64,000 nucleotides of DNA from CAIQPV01 sp964480365 (GTDB lineage: Bacteria; Pseudomonadota; Gammaproteobacteria; Burkholderiales; Gallionellaceae), in the NCBI GenBank assembly GCA_964480365.1, contig CAYZPM010000015.1, forward strand, positions 1 to 64,000, in the 5' to 3' direction. The notes beneath the pieces were generated by a model that was given only the letters and a program-made list of their open reading frames with translations, was not told the origin of the DNA and ran no database searches. The first letter of the stretch is position 1; the number at the start of each line of letters is the position of its first letter. Positions 50,694 to 60,297 of the stretch are shown in pieces. The position numbers and the translations under genes are program-made.

Positions 50694-52445
50694 CTACAAC
50701 TTATCCAGCAACTTTATGAAATTTCGCTTGGCTTTATATTTGGCACGCAACAGCGCGATGTATTGCCTGAAATCCGCCGGGATATCCAAGCGCGGCAGAA
50801 GTGGCTTGAGTCTTTTTACCAGTTTGATCGCTTCTTCGTAAGCAGAATTGTTGGTCTGTTCAATCGCTGTTTCGATGAGCCGCCGATAGATCGGCACGGC
50901 ATCGCCCGGATGCCCCTCCTCACGCGTAGCGGCAAGCTTTAGCCATAAACTGTCTGAGATGGCACCCCGCGACGCGGCCTCCCATGCAGCTTCCGCGTTT
51001 TTTTCCCACAGGGAGATTTCCACCAGAGCGGCAGCGTTTGATAAATAATAGGGTACCTGCCGCTTGCTCGCCTGTCCGGTAATAAGCTGATCCAGATGGT
51101 TGAGCGCTTGTTGCCGAAAGGCCACCCAAAGACCGGGCTTATCCGCGAACTGATGTAATTTCTGATAGTGCGCCAAGCCAGGTCGTTCGGTGAATTGCAC
51201 CCAAATCAATTGCATTGCCTCATCGTTGCGTTTGCAACGCAAATATTCTTCTGCAAGAAAATCCCGCAGCCGGTTATCCGGCTGCGGGAACGCTTTAAGG
51301 CCACGCTCCGCCCATACCAGCGCCTGATCGCGTTTGCGGTGAGTCCGGTAAATTTCAGCAATATCCAAGTATCGCAAGGCGCTCGACAAATCGCGCGATT
51401 TCACCGCCACCAAGGCTTCGACATCGCCGGATAATTCGGCGATATTCTCCATGATCCGGGTGATGCGCCAACGAAGGCCATCATAACCGCCACGCTCCGC
51501 TTCCTGCGTGAGCGGCCCAATTTTGCACCATTCCTCCGCTGCCAACTGTTTATATCTGGCGGAGCCTTCCTTGCCCAGCACCTTGGAATATCGGCGCAAA
51601 CTGTCATGGAAAGCGTCAAAGTCAGCGGTCATTTCGAATTTGAATAAGCGCTCGGCAAGCGCCACCGGGTCTGGGCAAGCGGTCATGCATGCCTGGTAGT
51701 GCAGTTCACCCAAGCGTTCCAGCATGTCAGTCATTTCGCCGCCATTCGAGTCGTCCACATATTCACAAGCCGCTTCGACGCGGGTGATGGCATACTCGGC
51801 CAGTTCGACCAATGCCGCAGCTTTCCCTTGCTGCAACAGCTCGGACAAGGAATCGGCGATGTTTTCAAGGCCTGCCGCGTAAGTTGATGCCTCATTCCAA
51901 TCCACGTATCCACCCGTATCCACAGCCCGGTCTATGGCCGCGCGAAATGCCTTGATGGTCGAAGCGGGGCCAGCCGCGCGCCGCGCTTTCAGCAAAAGAT
52001 TTTCATACAGCACATCATCGCGCTTTGCGGTTCCGAGCAGCCACGCCGCGAGCGATTCGGCATCCTGCAAGCTTACGAAATCAGTGATTTCTTTCCATGG
52101 ATTATTTTTCTTCTGCTTGGCGGATTTCGTCCCACCCACGGGGCCGTTTTCCGCCAGCCATGCCAGACCAACGGCAACGCAATGCTTGCAAAAATTGCCA
52201 TCCTCTCCATGCGGACAAGAACACTCATACTCAATCCCGCTATCCTCTTCCCACAACCTTACAGAGTAGGAATAAGAGCCCGAGACCCGAGCAGAAAGCA
52301 TGTTATCGGCCATTTTCATCCGGCTGACTGCACCGCTCTTGAAGTAATCTTCACCACGAGCAAAGACAGCGGAACCAGCGAGTTTTTTCAATATAGCAAG
52401 AGATAAATGATCGGTGAGCATAATGGGCGTTTGATCCTTTAACAT
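50694..52445 (-). CDS. SWIM zinc-finger protein with helical-repeat region
   Basis: 583 residues. SWIM motif near 60-90: 'YECSCPHGEDGNFCKHCVAVGLAW' (CxC...CxH). The long C-terminal part is helical, with TPR/HEAT-like pieces ('EIYRTHRKRDQALVWAERGLKAFP'). SWIM domains bind DNA or protein. Similar proteins occur as accessory genes with no fixed role. It lies between lolA and a two-gene cassette on the opposite strand, where lolA and ftsK are usually adjacent, so this stretch looks like an insertion into a core junction. Confidence 0.75.
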   Translation of the reverse strand: MLKDQTPIMLTDHLSLAILKKLAGSAVFARGEDYFKSGAVSRMKMADNMLSARVSGSYSYSVRLWEEDSGIEYECSCPHGEDGNFCKHCVAVGLAWLAENGPVGGTKSAKQKKNNPWKEITDFVSLQDAESLAAWLLGTAKRDDVLYENLLLKARRAAGPASTIKAFRAAIDRAVDTGGYVDWNEASTYAAGLENIADSLSELLQQGKAAALVELAEYAITRVEAACEYVDDSNGGEMTDMLERLGELHYQACMTACPDPVALAERLFKFEMTADFDAFHDSLRRYSKVLGKEGSARYKQLAAEEWCKIGPLTQEAERGGYDGLRWRITRIMENIAELSGDVEALVAVKSRDLSSALRYLDIAEIYRTHRKRDQALVWAERGLKAFPQPDNRLRDFLAEEYLRCKRNDEAMQLIWVQFTERPGLAHYQKLHQFADKPGLWVAFRQQALNHLDQLITGQASKRQVPYYLSNAAALVEISLWEKNAEAAWEAASRGAISDSLWLKLAATREEGHPGDAVPIYRRLIETAIEQTNNSAYEEAIKLVKRLKPLLPRLDIPADFRQYIALLRAKYKAKRNFIKLLDKL

Positions 52446-52549
52446 ATAGCCTCGGCAGATTCAACGGAAAACAGTCATTCCGGCAAACTATTTCATCCTG
52501 AAACATAGTCTGCCATAATAACGTCATTCTTTGTTTTCGTTCGTTCATC

Positions 52550-53029
52550 ATGGCATCAGAAATACTCACCGATGCGCAAATCAACTCGCTTATAAAAATG
52601 CCCAAGCGAATTGAAAATCCAGGTGCAAAAAACCGGACTGAGGGTAAACACGCCCGACGGGATTTTCGGGTTAAGAGCATGGATGACAAGCATGAGTTTG
52701 CCTTGTTCGTCCGCCAAAGCACCATGTTGTCGGATAGTTTTTCAGCTGGGTTACGTTGGTTATCCAAAAGTGGTGAAGCCGTGATGCTTGTCCGCTTTAA
52801 TGGCCCAAGCCATCCTCATTCCAATATGCTGGAGGGTGAGCGCTTCGAGTTTGAACACCACATACATCAAGCCACGGAACGTTATCTTGCTGCGGGAAAT
52901 AAGGACGAAGGCTACGCGGAAATAACCAAAGAATACAAAACAATCAACGGGGCGATCCATTGTCTTGTTACGCGATGCAACATTACCGGACTGACAACCC
53001 AAGCGGATGAACCGGACTTATTCGATTGA
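52550..53029 (+). CDS. Uncharacterised cassette protein (DUF6978-like)
   Basis: 159 residues. 'RDFRVKSMDDKHEFALFVRQSTMLSDSFSAGLRWLS' and 'GEAVMLVRFNGPSHPHSN' fit what I recall of DUF6978. Ends with 'TGLTTQADEPDLFD', overlapping the next start (ATG inside its tail, 4 bases), so the two genes are translationally coupled. No catalytic motif is evident. Pairing with a DUF1828-like partner is the main clue. Confidence 0.55.
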   Translation: MASEILTDAQINSLIKMPKRIENPGAKNRTEGKHARRDFRVKSMDDKHEFALFVRQSTMLSDSFSAGLRWLSKSGEAVMLVRFNGPSHPHSNMLEGERFEFEHHIHQATERYLAAGNKDEGYAEITKEYKTINGAIHCLVTRCNITGLTTQADEPDLFD

Positions 53030-53805
53030 ACATGAAAATTGAGGATATAAAAAAAGCTGTATGCTCCACTCTTTGCGCAAACGTCAATGTTGTTGAGCGC
53101 GACGGGGGGGTGCTTTTCGTCTCGACGCCGTTCAGTTTCTCCGATGGTGATGCCTACTCCATCTACCTAAAAACCTTGCAAACAGGTGGATTCCGCATTA
53201 CCGACATGGGCGGAACGCTCATGCACCTTAGTTACGAAAACGATATAGACAAGTTCCGCGAAGGCACGCGCGGCAAAGTGTTCAGCCAGATACTTTCTGA
53301 AATGGACTTATTCGAGGACGAGGGAGAGTTTTACATTGACACGCCTGCGGACAAGTTGGGTGTCGGCATATTCCATTTCGGCCAGGCACTCACCCGGTTG
53401 CATGACCTGACTTTTCTCAATCGTGTTCGCGTTGAAAGCACCTTCTATGAAGACCTGCGCGAAAAACTGCGCGGTTATGTAGATGCGGAACGCATCCACG
53501 AAAACTACATCGTGCCCGGCGTAGCCAACGCCAACGACTATCCTGTGGACTACTTCATTGAGGGCGGCACACAACCTCTCTACTTATTTGGCGTTCCCAG
53601 CAAGGACAAAACACGGCTTGCTACCATTGTCCTGCAACATTTGAACACGGCGGAAATTGATTTCAACTCCATGGTCGTATTCCAGAACGCGCCCGACATT
53701 CCTTCCCGCGACCTCAGCCGCCTGATGAATGCCGCCAATGACATGATTTCCTCGATAGACTCGTCGGACGACTTCGAGCGTAAGTTATTGCGGCGCGTCA
53801 AATAG
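53026..53805 (+). CDS. DUF1828/DUF1829-like protein
   Basis: 259 residues. The N-terminal half 'GVLFVSTPFSFSDGDAYSIYLKTLQTGGFRITDMGGTLMHLSY' is typical of DUF1828; the C-terminal half ('YPVDYFIEGGTQPLYLFGVPSKDKTRLATIVLQHL') fits DUF1829, which resembles nuclease-fold proteins. These domains appear in accessory loci of bacteria and phages without a known function. It overlaps the upstream gene by 4 bases. Confidence 0.6.
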   Translation: MNMKIEDIKKAVCSTLCANVNVVERDGGVLFVSTPFSFSDGDAYSIYLKTLQTGGFRITDMGGTLMHLSYENDIDKFREGTRGKVFSQILSEMDLFEDEGEFYIDTPADKLGVGIFHFGQALTRLHDLTFLNRVRVESTFYEDLREKLRGYVDAERIHENYIVPGVANANDYPVDYFIEGGTQPLYLFGVPSKDKTRLATIVLQHLNTAEIDFNSMVVFQNAPDIPSRDLSRLMNAANDMISSIDSSDDFERKLLRRVK

Positions 53806-53830
53806 TTTACACCGACTCACCTCAAACAAC

Positions 53831-56113
53831 TTACTCCTGTCTCGCCGGCGCAATCACTTCACGATTACCATTGCTCTGCATCGGCGTCACTACTCCGGCG
53901 CGTTCCATCTGTTCCACCAGACGCGCGGCGCGGTTGTAGCCGATGCGCAGATGGCGCTGCACCAGCGAGATGGAGGCGCGGCGCGACTTCACTACGATCT
54001 CCACCGCTTGGTCATAGAGGGCGTCAGATTCTGCATCCGCACTGCCGCCTTCGAGCTCGCCACCCGCTTCCTGTTCATCCAGAGAGGTCAACACACCCTC
54101 AATGTAATTCGGTGCGCCTTGTGCCTTGAGGTATTCCGCCACGCGATGCACTTCCTGATCAGACACGAACGCGCCGTGCACGCGCTGCGGATAACCGCTG
54201 CCCGGCGGCAGGTAGAGCATGTCGCCCTGCCCCAACAATGCTTCCGCACCCATCTGATCGAGGATGGTGCGCGAATCTATTTTGCTCGACACTTGGAACG
54301 CCACGCGCGTCGGCACGTTGGCCTTGATGAGTCCGGTGATCACATCCACCGATGGGCGCTGGGTCGCCAGCACCAGATGGATGCCGGAGGCTCGTGCCTT
54401 CTGCGCCAAGCGCGCGATCAGCTCTTCGACTTTTTTGCCGACCACCATCATCAGGTCGGCCAGTTCGTCGATGAACACTACGATGAGCGGCAACTCTTCC
54501 AGCGCTTCGGGATTGTCCGGCGTCAACGTGAACGGGTTGGTCAATGGCGCACCCGCCTTGACCGCGTCGCGCACTTTCTGGTTGTAGCCGGCAATGTTGC
54601 GCACGCCGAGCGATGACATTAACTTATAGCGTTTCTCCATCTCTTGCACGCACCAGTTCAAGGCGGATGCGGCAAGACGCATGTCGGTAACCACGGGCGC
54701 CAACAGGTGCGGGATGTCTTCATAAACCGATAACTCCAGCATTTTTGGATCAACCAACAACAGGCGCACTTGTTGCGGCGTAGCCTTGTACAGCAGGCTC
54801 AGGATCATGGCGTTGATCGCCACCGACTTGCCGGAACCGGTGGTGCCCGCCACCAGTACGTGCGGCATCTTGCCAAGGTCGGCCACCACCGGCTTGCCCG
54901 CGATGTCCTTACCCATCGCCATGGTGAGCGGCGAGTTCATGTCCGCATAAGCCTGCGAACTCAGAATCTCGGAGAGCTTCACCACTTGGCGTTTTGGATT
55001 GGGCAACTCCAGCGCCATATAGGCCTTGCCGGGGATAGTCTCGACCAAGCGGATGCTCACCACCGACAGCGCGCGTGCAAGATCTTTCACTAGGTTGGTA
55101 ATCTGGCTGCCCTTCACGCCGACGGCGGGTTCAATCTCGTAGCGCGTGATAACCGGCCCCGGATAGGCCGCAACCACTTTCACCTCCACGCCGAAATCCA
55201 TGAGTTTGCGTTCGATCAGGCGCGAGGTGAATTCCAGCGTGTCGGCGGACAGCACTTCGATTTCATGCGTAGGTTGATCCAGCAAATGTAGCGGCGGCAA
55301 AGGCGAGTCAGGCATTTCGGCAAACAACGGAACCTGTTTTTCTGCCTCCACACGCTTGGATTGCGGCACTTCCATCACTGGCGGTTCGATGTAGATAGGC
55401 TGGTGATCTTCCACGCGCTTCTTTTCTACCTCTACCACGACTTCGCGCTCAGCCACCGCATGGGTGCCAATGCGCCGATCCTGCCACGTTTGCCAAGTGT
55501 TGCGCGTCCAGAAATAACTGACCTCAATGAACGTCCCCAGCCAATCGGTAAATCGCAGCCAGGACAGCCCGCTGAACAGGCTGAAGCTCGCAGCCATCAG
55601 CGCCAGCAAGCACAGGGTTGCACCGGTAAAGCCCAGCAGGTGCGCCAGCGCATCGCCCAGCACCTTGCCGAGCATGCCGCCGGGAGCGAGCGGCAATGCG
55701 ACTTTCAGACTGTATAGCCGCAGCGCTTCCAATGCACTGGAGGACAGCAGCAACACAGCGAAACCGGGCAGCGCCAGCCACAAGGTGCGGCGGTCGAACA
55801 GACTCTCAGGAGAAATACCACGATAGCCCGCCCACACCCGCTGCACTAAAAACGCCGCCCACCACCACGCGGAAAAACCGAACACATATAGCAGCACATC
55901 CGCCAGCCAAGCGCCGAAGACGCCGCCCGGATTGTGCAACACCGCTCCGCTGGCGCTGTGCGACCATGAGGGATCGTTGCGATCATAACCATACAAAATA
56001 AGGATTAAATACAAGGCCACGGCAATCAGCAGCAACCAGCGCGATTCGCGTAGCAAAGCTACCAGCCGACTCGGCAACGGTGCGGAATTATCGGCCGTAT
56101 CGCTCAATGACAT
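53831..56113 (-). CDS. ftsK: DNA translocase FtsK
   Basis: 760 residues from the ATG at 56113. Four N-terminal membrane helices (~20-170), a short acidic/Pro linker (~200-300) rather than the long E. coli linker, and the RecA-like motor follow. Walker A is 'AGTTGSGKSVAINAM' near 421 and Walker B 'PLIVVFIDELADLMMV'. The γ domain at the end is 'ALYDQAVEIVVKSRRASISLVQRHLRIGYNRAARLVEQMERAGVV'. It moves DNA through the septum and activates XerCD at dif. Divergent from a response regulator reading in the same direction upstream. Confidence 0.96.
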   Translation of the reverse strand: MSLSDTADNSAPLPSRLVALLRESRWLLLIAVALYLILILYGYDRNDPSWSHSASGAVLHNPGGVFGAWLADVLLYVFGFSAWWWAAFLVQRVWAGYRGISPESLFDRRTLWLALPGFAVLLLSSSALEALRLYSLKVALPLAPGGMLGKVLGDALAHLLGFTGATLCLLALMAASFSLFSGLSWLRFTDWLGTFIEVSYFWTRNTWQTWQDRRIGTHAVAEREVVVEVEKKRVEDHQPIYIEPPVMEVPQSKRVEAEKQVPLFAEMPDSPLPPLHLLDQPTHEIEVLSADTLEFTSRLIERKLMDFGVEVKVVAAYPGPVITRYEIEPAVGVKGSQITNLVKDLARALSVVSIRLVETIPGKAYMALELPNPKRQVVKLSEILSSQAYADMNSPLTMAMGKDIAGKPVVADLGKMPHVLVAGTTGSGKSVAINAMILSLLYKATPQQVRLLLVDPKMLELSVYEDIPHLLAPVVTDMRLAASALNWCVQEMEKRYKLMSSLGVRNIAGYNQKVRDAVKAGAPLTNPFTLTPDNPEALEELPLIVVFIDELADLMMVVGKKVEELIARLAQKARASGIHLVLATQRPSVDVITGLIKANVPTRVAFQVSSKIDSRTILDQMGAEALLGQGDMLYLPPGSGYPQRVHGAFVSDQEVHRVAEYLKAQGAPNYIEGVLTSLDEQEAGGELEGGSADAESDALYDQAVEIVVKSRRASISLVQRHLRIGYNRAARLVEQMERAGVVTPMQSNGNREVIAPARQE

Positions 56114-56141
56114 GGTGCGTTCCACACAGGTATCATTGTGT

Positions 56142-56798
56142 TCACGAATTGTGCTTTTTTTCCGCAAGCAGGCCCATGCGTTGCGCTGCCTGCACCGCAT
56201 CCATCCGCTTGTTCACGCGCAAAGCCTGGAATATCGCGGCAACATGGATCTTGACCGTGCCTTCCGCCAAACCGATGGACAAGCCTATGTCCTTATTCGA
56301 GAGCCCTGAGGCAAGTTGCTGCAGCACCTCCATCTGGCGTACAGTCAGGCCGAATTCATTGGTGCGCCAACTGCGCTTGTCTTCCCGCACTTGGATTAAA
56401 GCATGCTGTAACAATTGCGGCGGCAGGTAAACACCACCATCCAGCACCAGGCGCAAGGCATGAAGCATATCCTGTCCGGACGACATTTTGGAAACAAAGC
56501 CCATCGCGCCGCTGTTCATCACCCTCTCGATGTCGTCGCGCTGGTCGGTGCCGCTCACCACCACCACCGGAACGTCGGGGTAACTCGTATGGAACAATTT
56601 GACCGAAGGCGCACCTTCACTGCCCGGTAAATGAAGATCCAGCAAAACCAGATCAAGATCGGGATTGTCTCTTGCCGCGTTAAGTGCATCCGGAAAATTG
56701 CCCGCATCCAGAATCTCAACCTGTTCATCCAGTTTGCGCAGGACGTAATGCATTCCATCGCGGAATAGCGCATGGTCGTCCACCAACAGTATTTTCAT
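56142..56798 (-). CDS. NarL/FixJ-type response regulator
   Basis: 218 residues. Receiver (~1-120) with acidic pocket 'LLVDDH' and phosphoacceptor Asp in 'LVLLDLHLPGSEG', and a C-terminal LuxR helix-turn-helix ('LTVRQMEVLQQLASGLSNKDIGLSIGLAEGTVKIHVAAIFQ'). No sensor kinase lies next to it in the window, so it is an orphan here. It ends just upstream of ftsK's start, same strand. Confidence 0.92.
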   Translation of the reverse strand: MKILLVDDHALFRDGMHYVLRKLDEQVEILDAGNFPDALNAARDNPDLDLVLLDLHLPGSEGAPSVKLFHTSYPDVPVVVVSGTDQRDDIERVMNSGAMGFVSKMSSGQDMLHALRLVLDGGVYLPPQLLQHALIQVREDKRSWRTNEFGLTVRQMEVLQQLASGLSNKDIGLSIGLAEGTVKIHVAAIFQALRVNKRMDAVQAAQRMGLLAEKKHNS

Positions 56799-56870
56799 TC
56801 CCTACCCCTAGCCAACTTATTCTTGCGTATCATACATCAAGCGCAAAAAACCTTCCCGTACACCGCGCTT

Positions 56871-57470
56871 CTAACGGGCCATGCCCAGCAGTAATTGTAT
56901 ATCTTGCACCAGCAATTCGGTGTGCTGGTCGTAAGGGGAAAGCAACACCGTCTTGCCGTTTTTTCCGATGAGATAAGTACCATCTGAATGATCTAGCGTG
57001 TAACCGTTCTTTTCTGCATGTTTTTCATAGGTCACAGCAAACACCTTGGCCGCCTGTGCGGTAGCCGGGGCATCACCATACAGCCCCAGAAAAGACGGGT
57101 AAAACGAGGGCACATATTTCGCCAGCACTTCCGGTGTGTCGCGTTCCGGGTCGAGAGTGACAAATAGAACCTGTACTTTTTCCGCATCCGGCCCCAGCAG
57201 GCGCATCATCTGCGCCAAGTCGGCCAACGTAGTCGGGCATACTTCCGGGCAATGGGTGTAACCGAAGAACAGCACCACCACCTTGCCCCTGAAATCCGAC
57301 AGGCTGCGCGCCTTGCCGGTGGCATCGGTGAGGCGAAAATCTGCCGCAGCCTGCTCATAGCGCCAACTGATATCAACGGCATGGGCAGGTAAGGGTGGCT
57401 CAGATTTGTTGCATCCGGAGAACAGGATCAGCAACAACAGGAAAAGGTTACGCATCATTTTCGGGTTCAT
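56871..57470 (-). CDS. SCO1/SenC family copper protein
   Basis: 199 residues. Signal/lipobox 'LFLLLLILFSGC'. The thioredoxin-like SCO fold has the Cu-binding CPEVCP ('GYTHCPEVCPTTLADL') and the distal His in 'LDHSDGTYLIG'. SCO proteins deliver copper for cytochrome c oxidase CuA assembly or act as thiol reductases. Overlaps the bioD 3' end by 23 bases, so likely co-transcribed with biotin genes by chance of position. Confidence 0.92.
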   Translation of the reverse strand: MNPKMMRNLFLLLLILFSGCNKSEPPLPAHAVDISWRYEQAAADFRLTDATGKARSLSDFRGKVVVLFFGYTHCPEVCPTTLADLAQMMRLLGPDAEKVQVLFVTLDPERDTPEVLAKYVPSFYPSFLGLYGDAPATAQAAKVFAVTYEKHAEKNGYTLDHSDGTYLIGKNGKTVLLSPYDQHTELLVQDIQLLLGMAR

Positions 57471-58134
57471 TATTTTTCAGCAATCCGATATTTAATTGCG
57501 TCGCCGCCACGCGCGCATTCGGTGAAGCCTGATAATCGACCACCCCCAGCAACGGTGCGTCCATACGTTGCTCCAGTGCCGCGATATGGTCACGTAACGC
57601 ATGCATGTCAGCATCCAATACATTTGCCACCCAGCCCGCCAATCTCAATCCATATGCAGCAATGGAATCGGAGGTAAGCAGAGCATGGTTCATGCATCCA
57701 AGGCGCATACCCACCACCAGTATCACGGGCAATTTGAACTGCTGCGCCAATTCGGCGCTATCCTGTTTCTCATTGAGCGGCACCTTGAAACCGCCTATGC
57801 CTTCCACGATCACCACATCTGCCTGCGAAGTCAGTTCGCGAAAGGAAGTCAGGATACGCGCAAAATCGATGGACACACCGGCATTCCGCGCGGCGATGTG
57901 CGGTGCCGTGGGATGAAAAAAATTATAGGGATTGATCTGCCCATAACTAGCCAAAATATTGCTGGAGGCTCGCAACTGCTTCGCATCCTCATTTTGATCG
58001 TTATCATCGCAACCGGCAGCCACCGGTTTCATGCCGACCACGCGCAAGTTCTGCGCGGCGAAGGCATGCAGCAGCGCGCAACTGATCAACGTCTTGCCGA
58101 CGCCAGTATCGGTACCTGTAACGAAGTAGCTCAC
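57448..58134 (-). CDS. bioD: Dethiobiotin synthetase
   Basis: 228 residues. P-loop 'GTDTGVGKTLISCALLHAFA' (ATP) and 'KPVAAGCDD', then 'VVIVEGIGGFKVPLN' for substrate and nucleotide. It closes the ureido ring from DAPA, CO2 and ATP. It is separated from bioC by ~1.3 kb of repeats and remnants, so the biotin operon is split here. Confidence 0.95.
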   Translation of the reverse strand: MSYFVTGTDTGVGKTLISCALLHAFAAQNLRVVGMKPVAAGCDDNDQNEDAKQLRASSNILASYGQINPYNFFHPTAPHIAARNAGVSIDFARILTSFRELTSQADVVIVEGIGGFKVPLNEKQDSAELAQQFKLPVILVVGMRLGCMNHALLTSDSIAAYGLRLAGWVANVLDADMHALRDHIAALEQRMDAPLLGVVDYQASPNARVAATQLNIGLLKNNEPENDA

Positions 58135-58490
58135 TCAATTCTCCCACTGCATAACATGTCATTCCTGCGGATAACCAGCAACCAGATTGGCGTTGACAGG
58201 CGACTTAGCTGGCGTAGTTTGCCAGATTAATCGAACAGTCACACAAAGCTAACCTGCGGCTTATTTCACCGTATTTTGATAGTTTAGCCGAATGGCTATG
58301 TAAAGTTTATTGACAACCTGATTGAATGGCTATTCCATCAGGCGGGTATCCAGTTTTTGAAAATGTCTCTTGTTTAAGTCTTCTGGATGAAAATTCACGC
58401 GACATTCAAGTGGTTGATTTAGATTAACGACGTCTCAAATCACCCAATTTCAGACGTCCGACATTGCGGGAATGGACGGTCAACGTTCAA
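58135..58490. other. Intergenic region upstream of bioD
   Basis: No gene seen. It contains GAATGGCTA words (58290, 58324) like those after rplI (11290-11320). The bioD promoter is presumably here, but no clear -35/-10 pair was identified. Confidence 0.35.
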
Positions 58491-58715
58491 TTAAGGTGCA
58501 GCAACCCCCTTGCCTCCTTCTCTGGACAGGCGGGATGTCTCGCAAATCTGGTAAAAGCCGTAATTGCTGCGCATGTCCGCTGCTTCCTTGTACTGTATTT
58601 CGTCAGCGCAGGCGTTACACAGGACGAAACCAGGAACCCGGTTGTGCCATTGCCTGCGAAAAATAGCAGCTCCGCAACAGCAGCAGGTGAGCAAGATTGT
58701 AGGAGGCAGGTTCAT
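58491..58715 (-). CDS. Small zinc-ribbon-like protein
   Basis: 74 residues. 'LLTCCCCGAAIFRRQWHNRVPGFVLCNACADEIQY' gives two Cys pairs spaced for a zinc ribbon. A weak ribosome site and a location among repeats make coding uncertain, but the Cys spacing is not random-looking. Possibly a cargo or remnant gene. Confidence 0.4.
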   Translation of the reverse strand: MNLPPTILLTCCCCGAAIFRRQWHNRVPGFVLCNACADEIQYKEAADMRSNYGFYQICETSRLSREGGKGVAAP

Positions 58716-58825
58716 GGTGCGTTACTTTGGTCAAGAACAAGATTTTTCGGCAATCATATCGTGGCTAATAGCCAAGGTTTCTTTTTGTTTCGGTAGGGGC
58801 ACTAAATAAATGACCTTCCCTTAAA

Positions 58826-58858
58826 ACAAGAAGGGCCGGACTCGCCGACCCTTCTTGT
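58826..58858 (-). terminator. Terminator downstream of bioC
   Basis: A perfect 10-bp stem (ACAAGAAGGG / CCCTTCTTGT) extended by CGG/CCG, followed on the minus strand by TTTTAA. It would end the bioF-bioH-bioC transcript before bioD. Confidence 0.65.
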
Positions 58859-59147
58859 CAAAAATCAATGGGGTTATGGAGCTTACTATGCCAATTCGCA
58901 AAAGCCTATATCGTATTCATTTTAGTTAGCAAATTGACGTCTGCAACACTAATAGCCCATTTGGACTAATTACCATGATTTGATTCTGACAGCAAAGCTA
59001 CCTCGAAAGCAATAGTACATTTAGACTAATCGTGCAGTGATATAGCCGAGCAAAAAGCTATACCATTCAAAAACCCCCTCTGAATCCCAAAAACTTGTAG
59101 CAGGTTCAGAGGACGGCTCTTGACCAAAATCAATCACAACCCGTTTA

Positions 59148-59321
59148 AACCTAAATAATCCATTAGCACCGTCATTCCCGCGCAGGCGGGAATCCAGCGA
59201 AATAATACTCCGCGAAGCGGACAAAATCTTATTGTTGGCCCGCTATGCGGGAATTTTTTATCAACTGGATTCCCGCCTGCGCGGGAATGACGAGTTTTCG
59301 GTCTAATGAACAATTTGGGTT
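59148..59321. repeat. MITE-like repeat, copy 2
   Basis: About 174 bp, near-identical to 844-1018 over the interior. The right terminal repeat is CTAATGAACAATTTGGGTT; the left one (AACCTAAATAATCCATTAG) is more decayed. It lies just downstream of bioC. Confidence 0.85.
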
Positions 59322-59427
59322 AAACCCGCTGGATTCCCGCCTGATGGACTAACTAGCCATTCGACTAAGCTGGCATAAAACGCCCGCAAAGTCGCTGTTT
59401 ATTAACGGGAATGACGATACGTAAATT

Positions 59428-60297
59428 TCATAATTTAAACGGGGTCTGAATAATCTGCGCACCATCCGCCGTTACCTTGGGAAGGGGCTTCCACGCGTGT
59501 CCATACACGATCTCGAAAGTCGCGGGCAGCTTGCCATCGCGGCGATAGTTTTCATAACGCTCTAATACGTGCTGCCATGCCGCTTTGCCCATCATACCCT
59601 GCGCGCGCCCGGCGGTGGCATTGTGTGCCCCGATGCCGCGCAAATCCTGCATAACCGATTTTACATCGGAGTAAGTGAGCGTGATGATTTCCATTTCCAT
59701 CACCGGCTCGGCAAAACCGTTGTGCGTCAACATGTCGCCCAAGTCATGCATGTCGGTAAAACGGCTGACGTGGCTGTGTCCGTCCACGCCATGAAAAGCG
59801 CTGCGTAATTCCTTCAGCGTGTCCGGGCCGAAGGTGCTAAACATCAGCAGGCCATCTGTTTTCAGCACACGATGCAGTTCTCGAAAAGTGGCGGGCAGGT
59901 CGTTACACCATTGCAGCGCAAGATTCGACCACACCATTCCCACACTGTCGGCGGCCAGCGGGAGCGCTTCGACATCGGCGCAGACATGGCTTTGCTGACT
60001 ACCGGAGAACAGCTTGCGCCACCAGCCCGATTGCTCGCGCCCCACATTCAACATGCCCAGCGCTATATCCAACGCCACCACTTGCGCTGTGGGGTAACGT
60101 TGCGCCAACTGGCGCGCCCCCCAGCCGGTGCCGCTGCCAGCATCCAGAATTTTTGCCGGACTCAGCTTGATGTAATCCAGCCGCTCCAACATGCGCTGGC
60201 ACACTTCGCGCTGCAACACGGCAGCGGCGTCGTAGTCGCGCGCGGCGCGGCTGAAGGCACGTCGCACCTGTTTCTTGTCTATTGTGAATTCATCCAT
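59428..60297 (-). CDS. bioC: Malonyl-ACP O-methyltransferase BioC
   Basis: 289 residues. Class I SAM-methyltransferase motif 'ILDAGSGTGWGARQLAQRYP' and 'VWSNLALQWCNDLPATFRELHRVLKTDGLLMFSTFGPDTL'. It methylates malonyl-ACP to start pimelate synthesis. Overlaps bioH by 8 bases. N-terminal 'KKQVRRAFSRAARDYDAAAVLQ' is the BioC signature. Confidence 0.95.
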   Translation of the reverse strand: MDEFTIDKKQVRRAFSRAARDYDAAAVLQREVCQRMLERLDYIKLSPAKILDAGSGTGWGARQLAQRYPTAQVVALDIALGMLNVGREQSGWWRKLFSGSQQSHVCADVEALPLAADSVGMVWSNLALQWCNDLPATFRELHRVLKTDGLLMFSTFGPDTLKELRSAFHGVDGHSHVSRFTDMHDLGDMLTHNGFAEPVMEMEIITLTYSDVKSVMQDLRGIGAHNATAGRAQGMMGKAAWQHVLERYENYRRDGKLPATFEIVYGHAWKPLPKVTADGAQIIQTPFKL

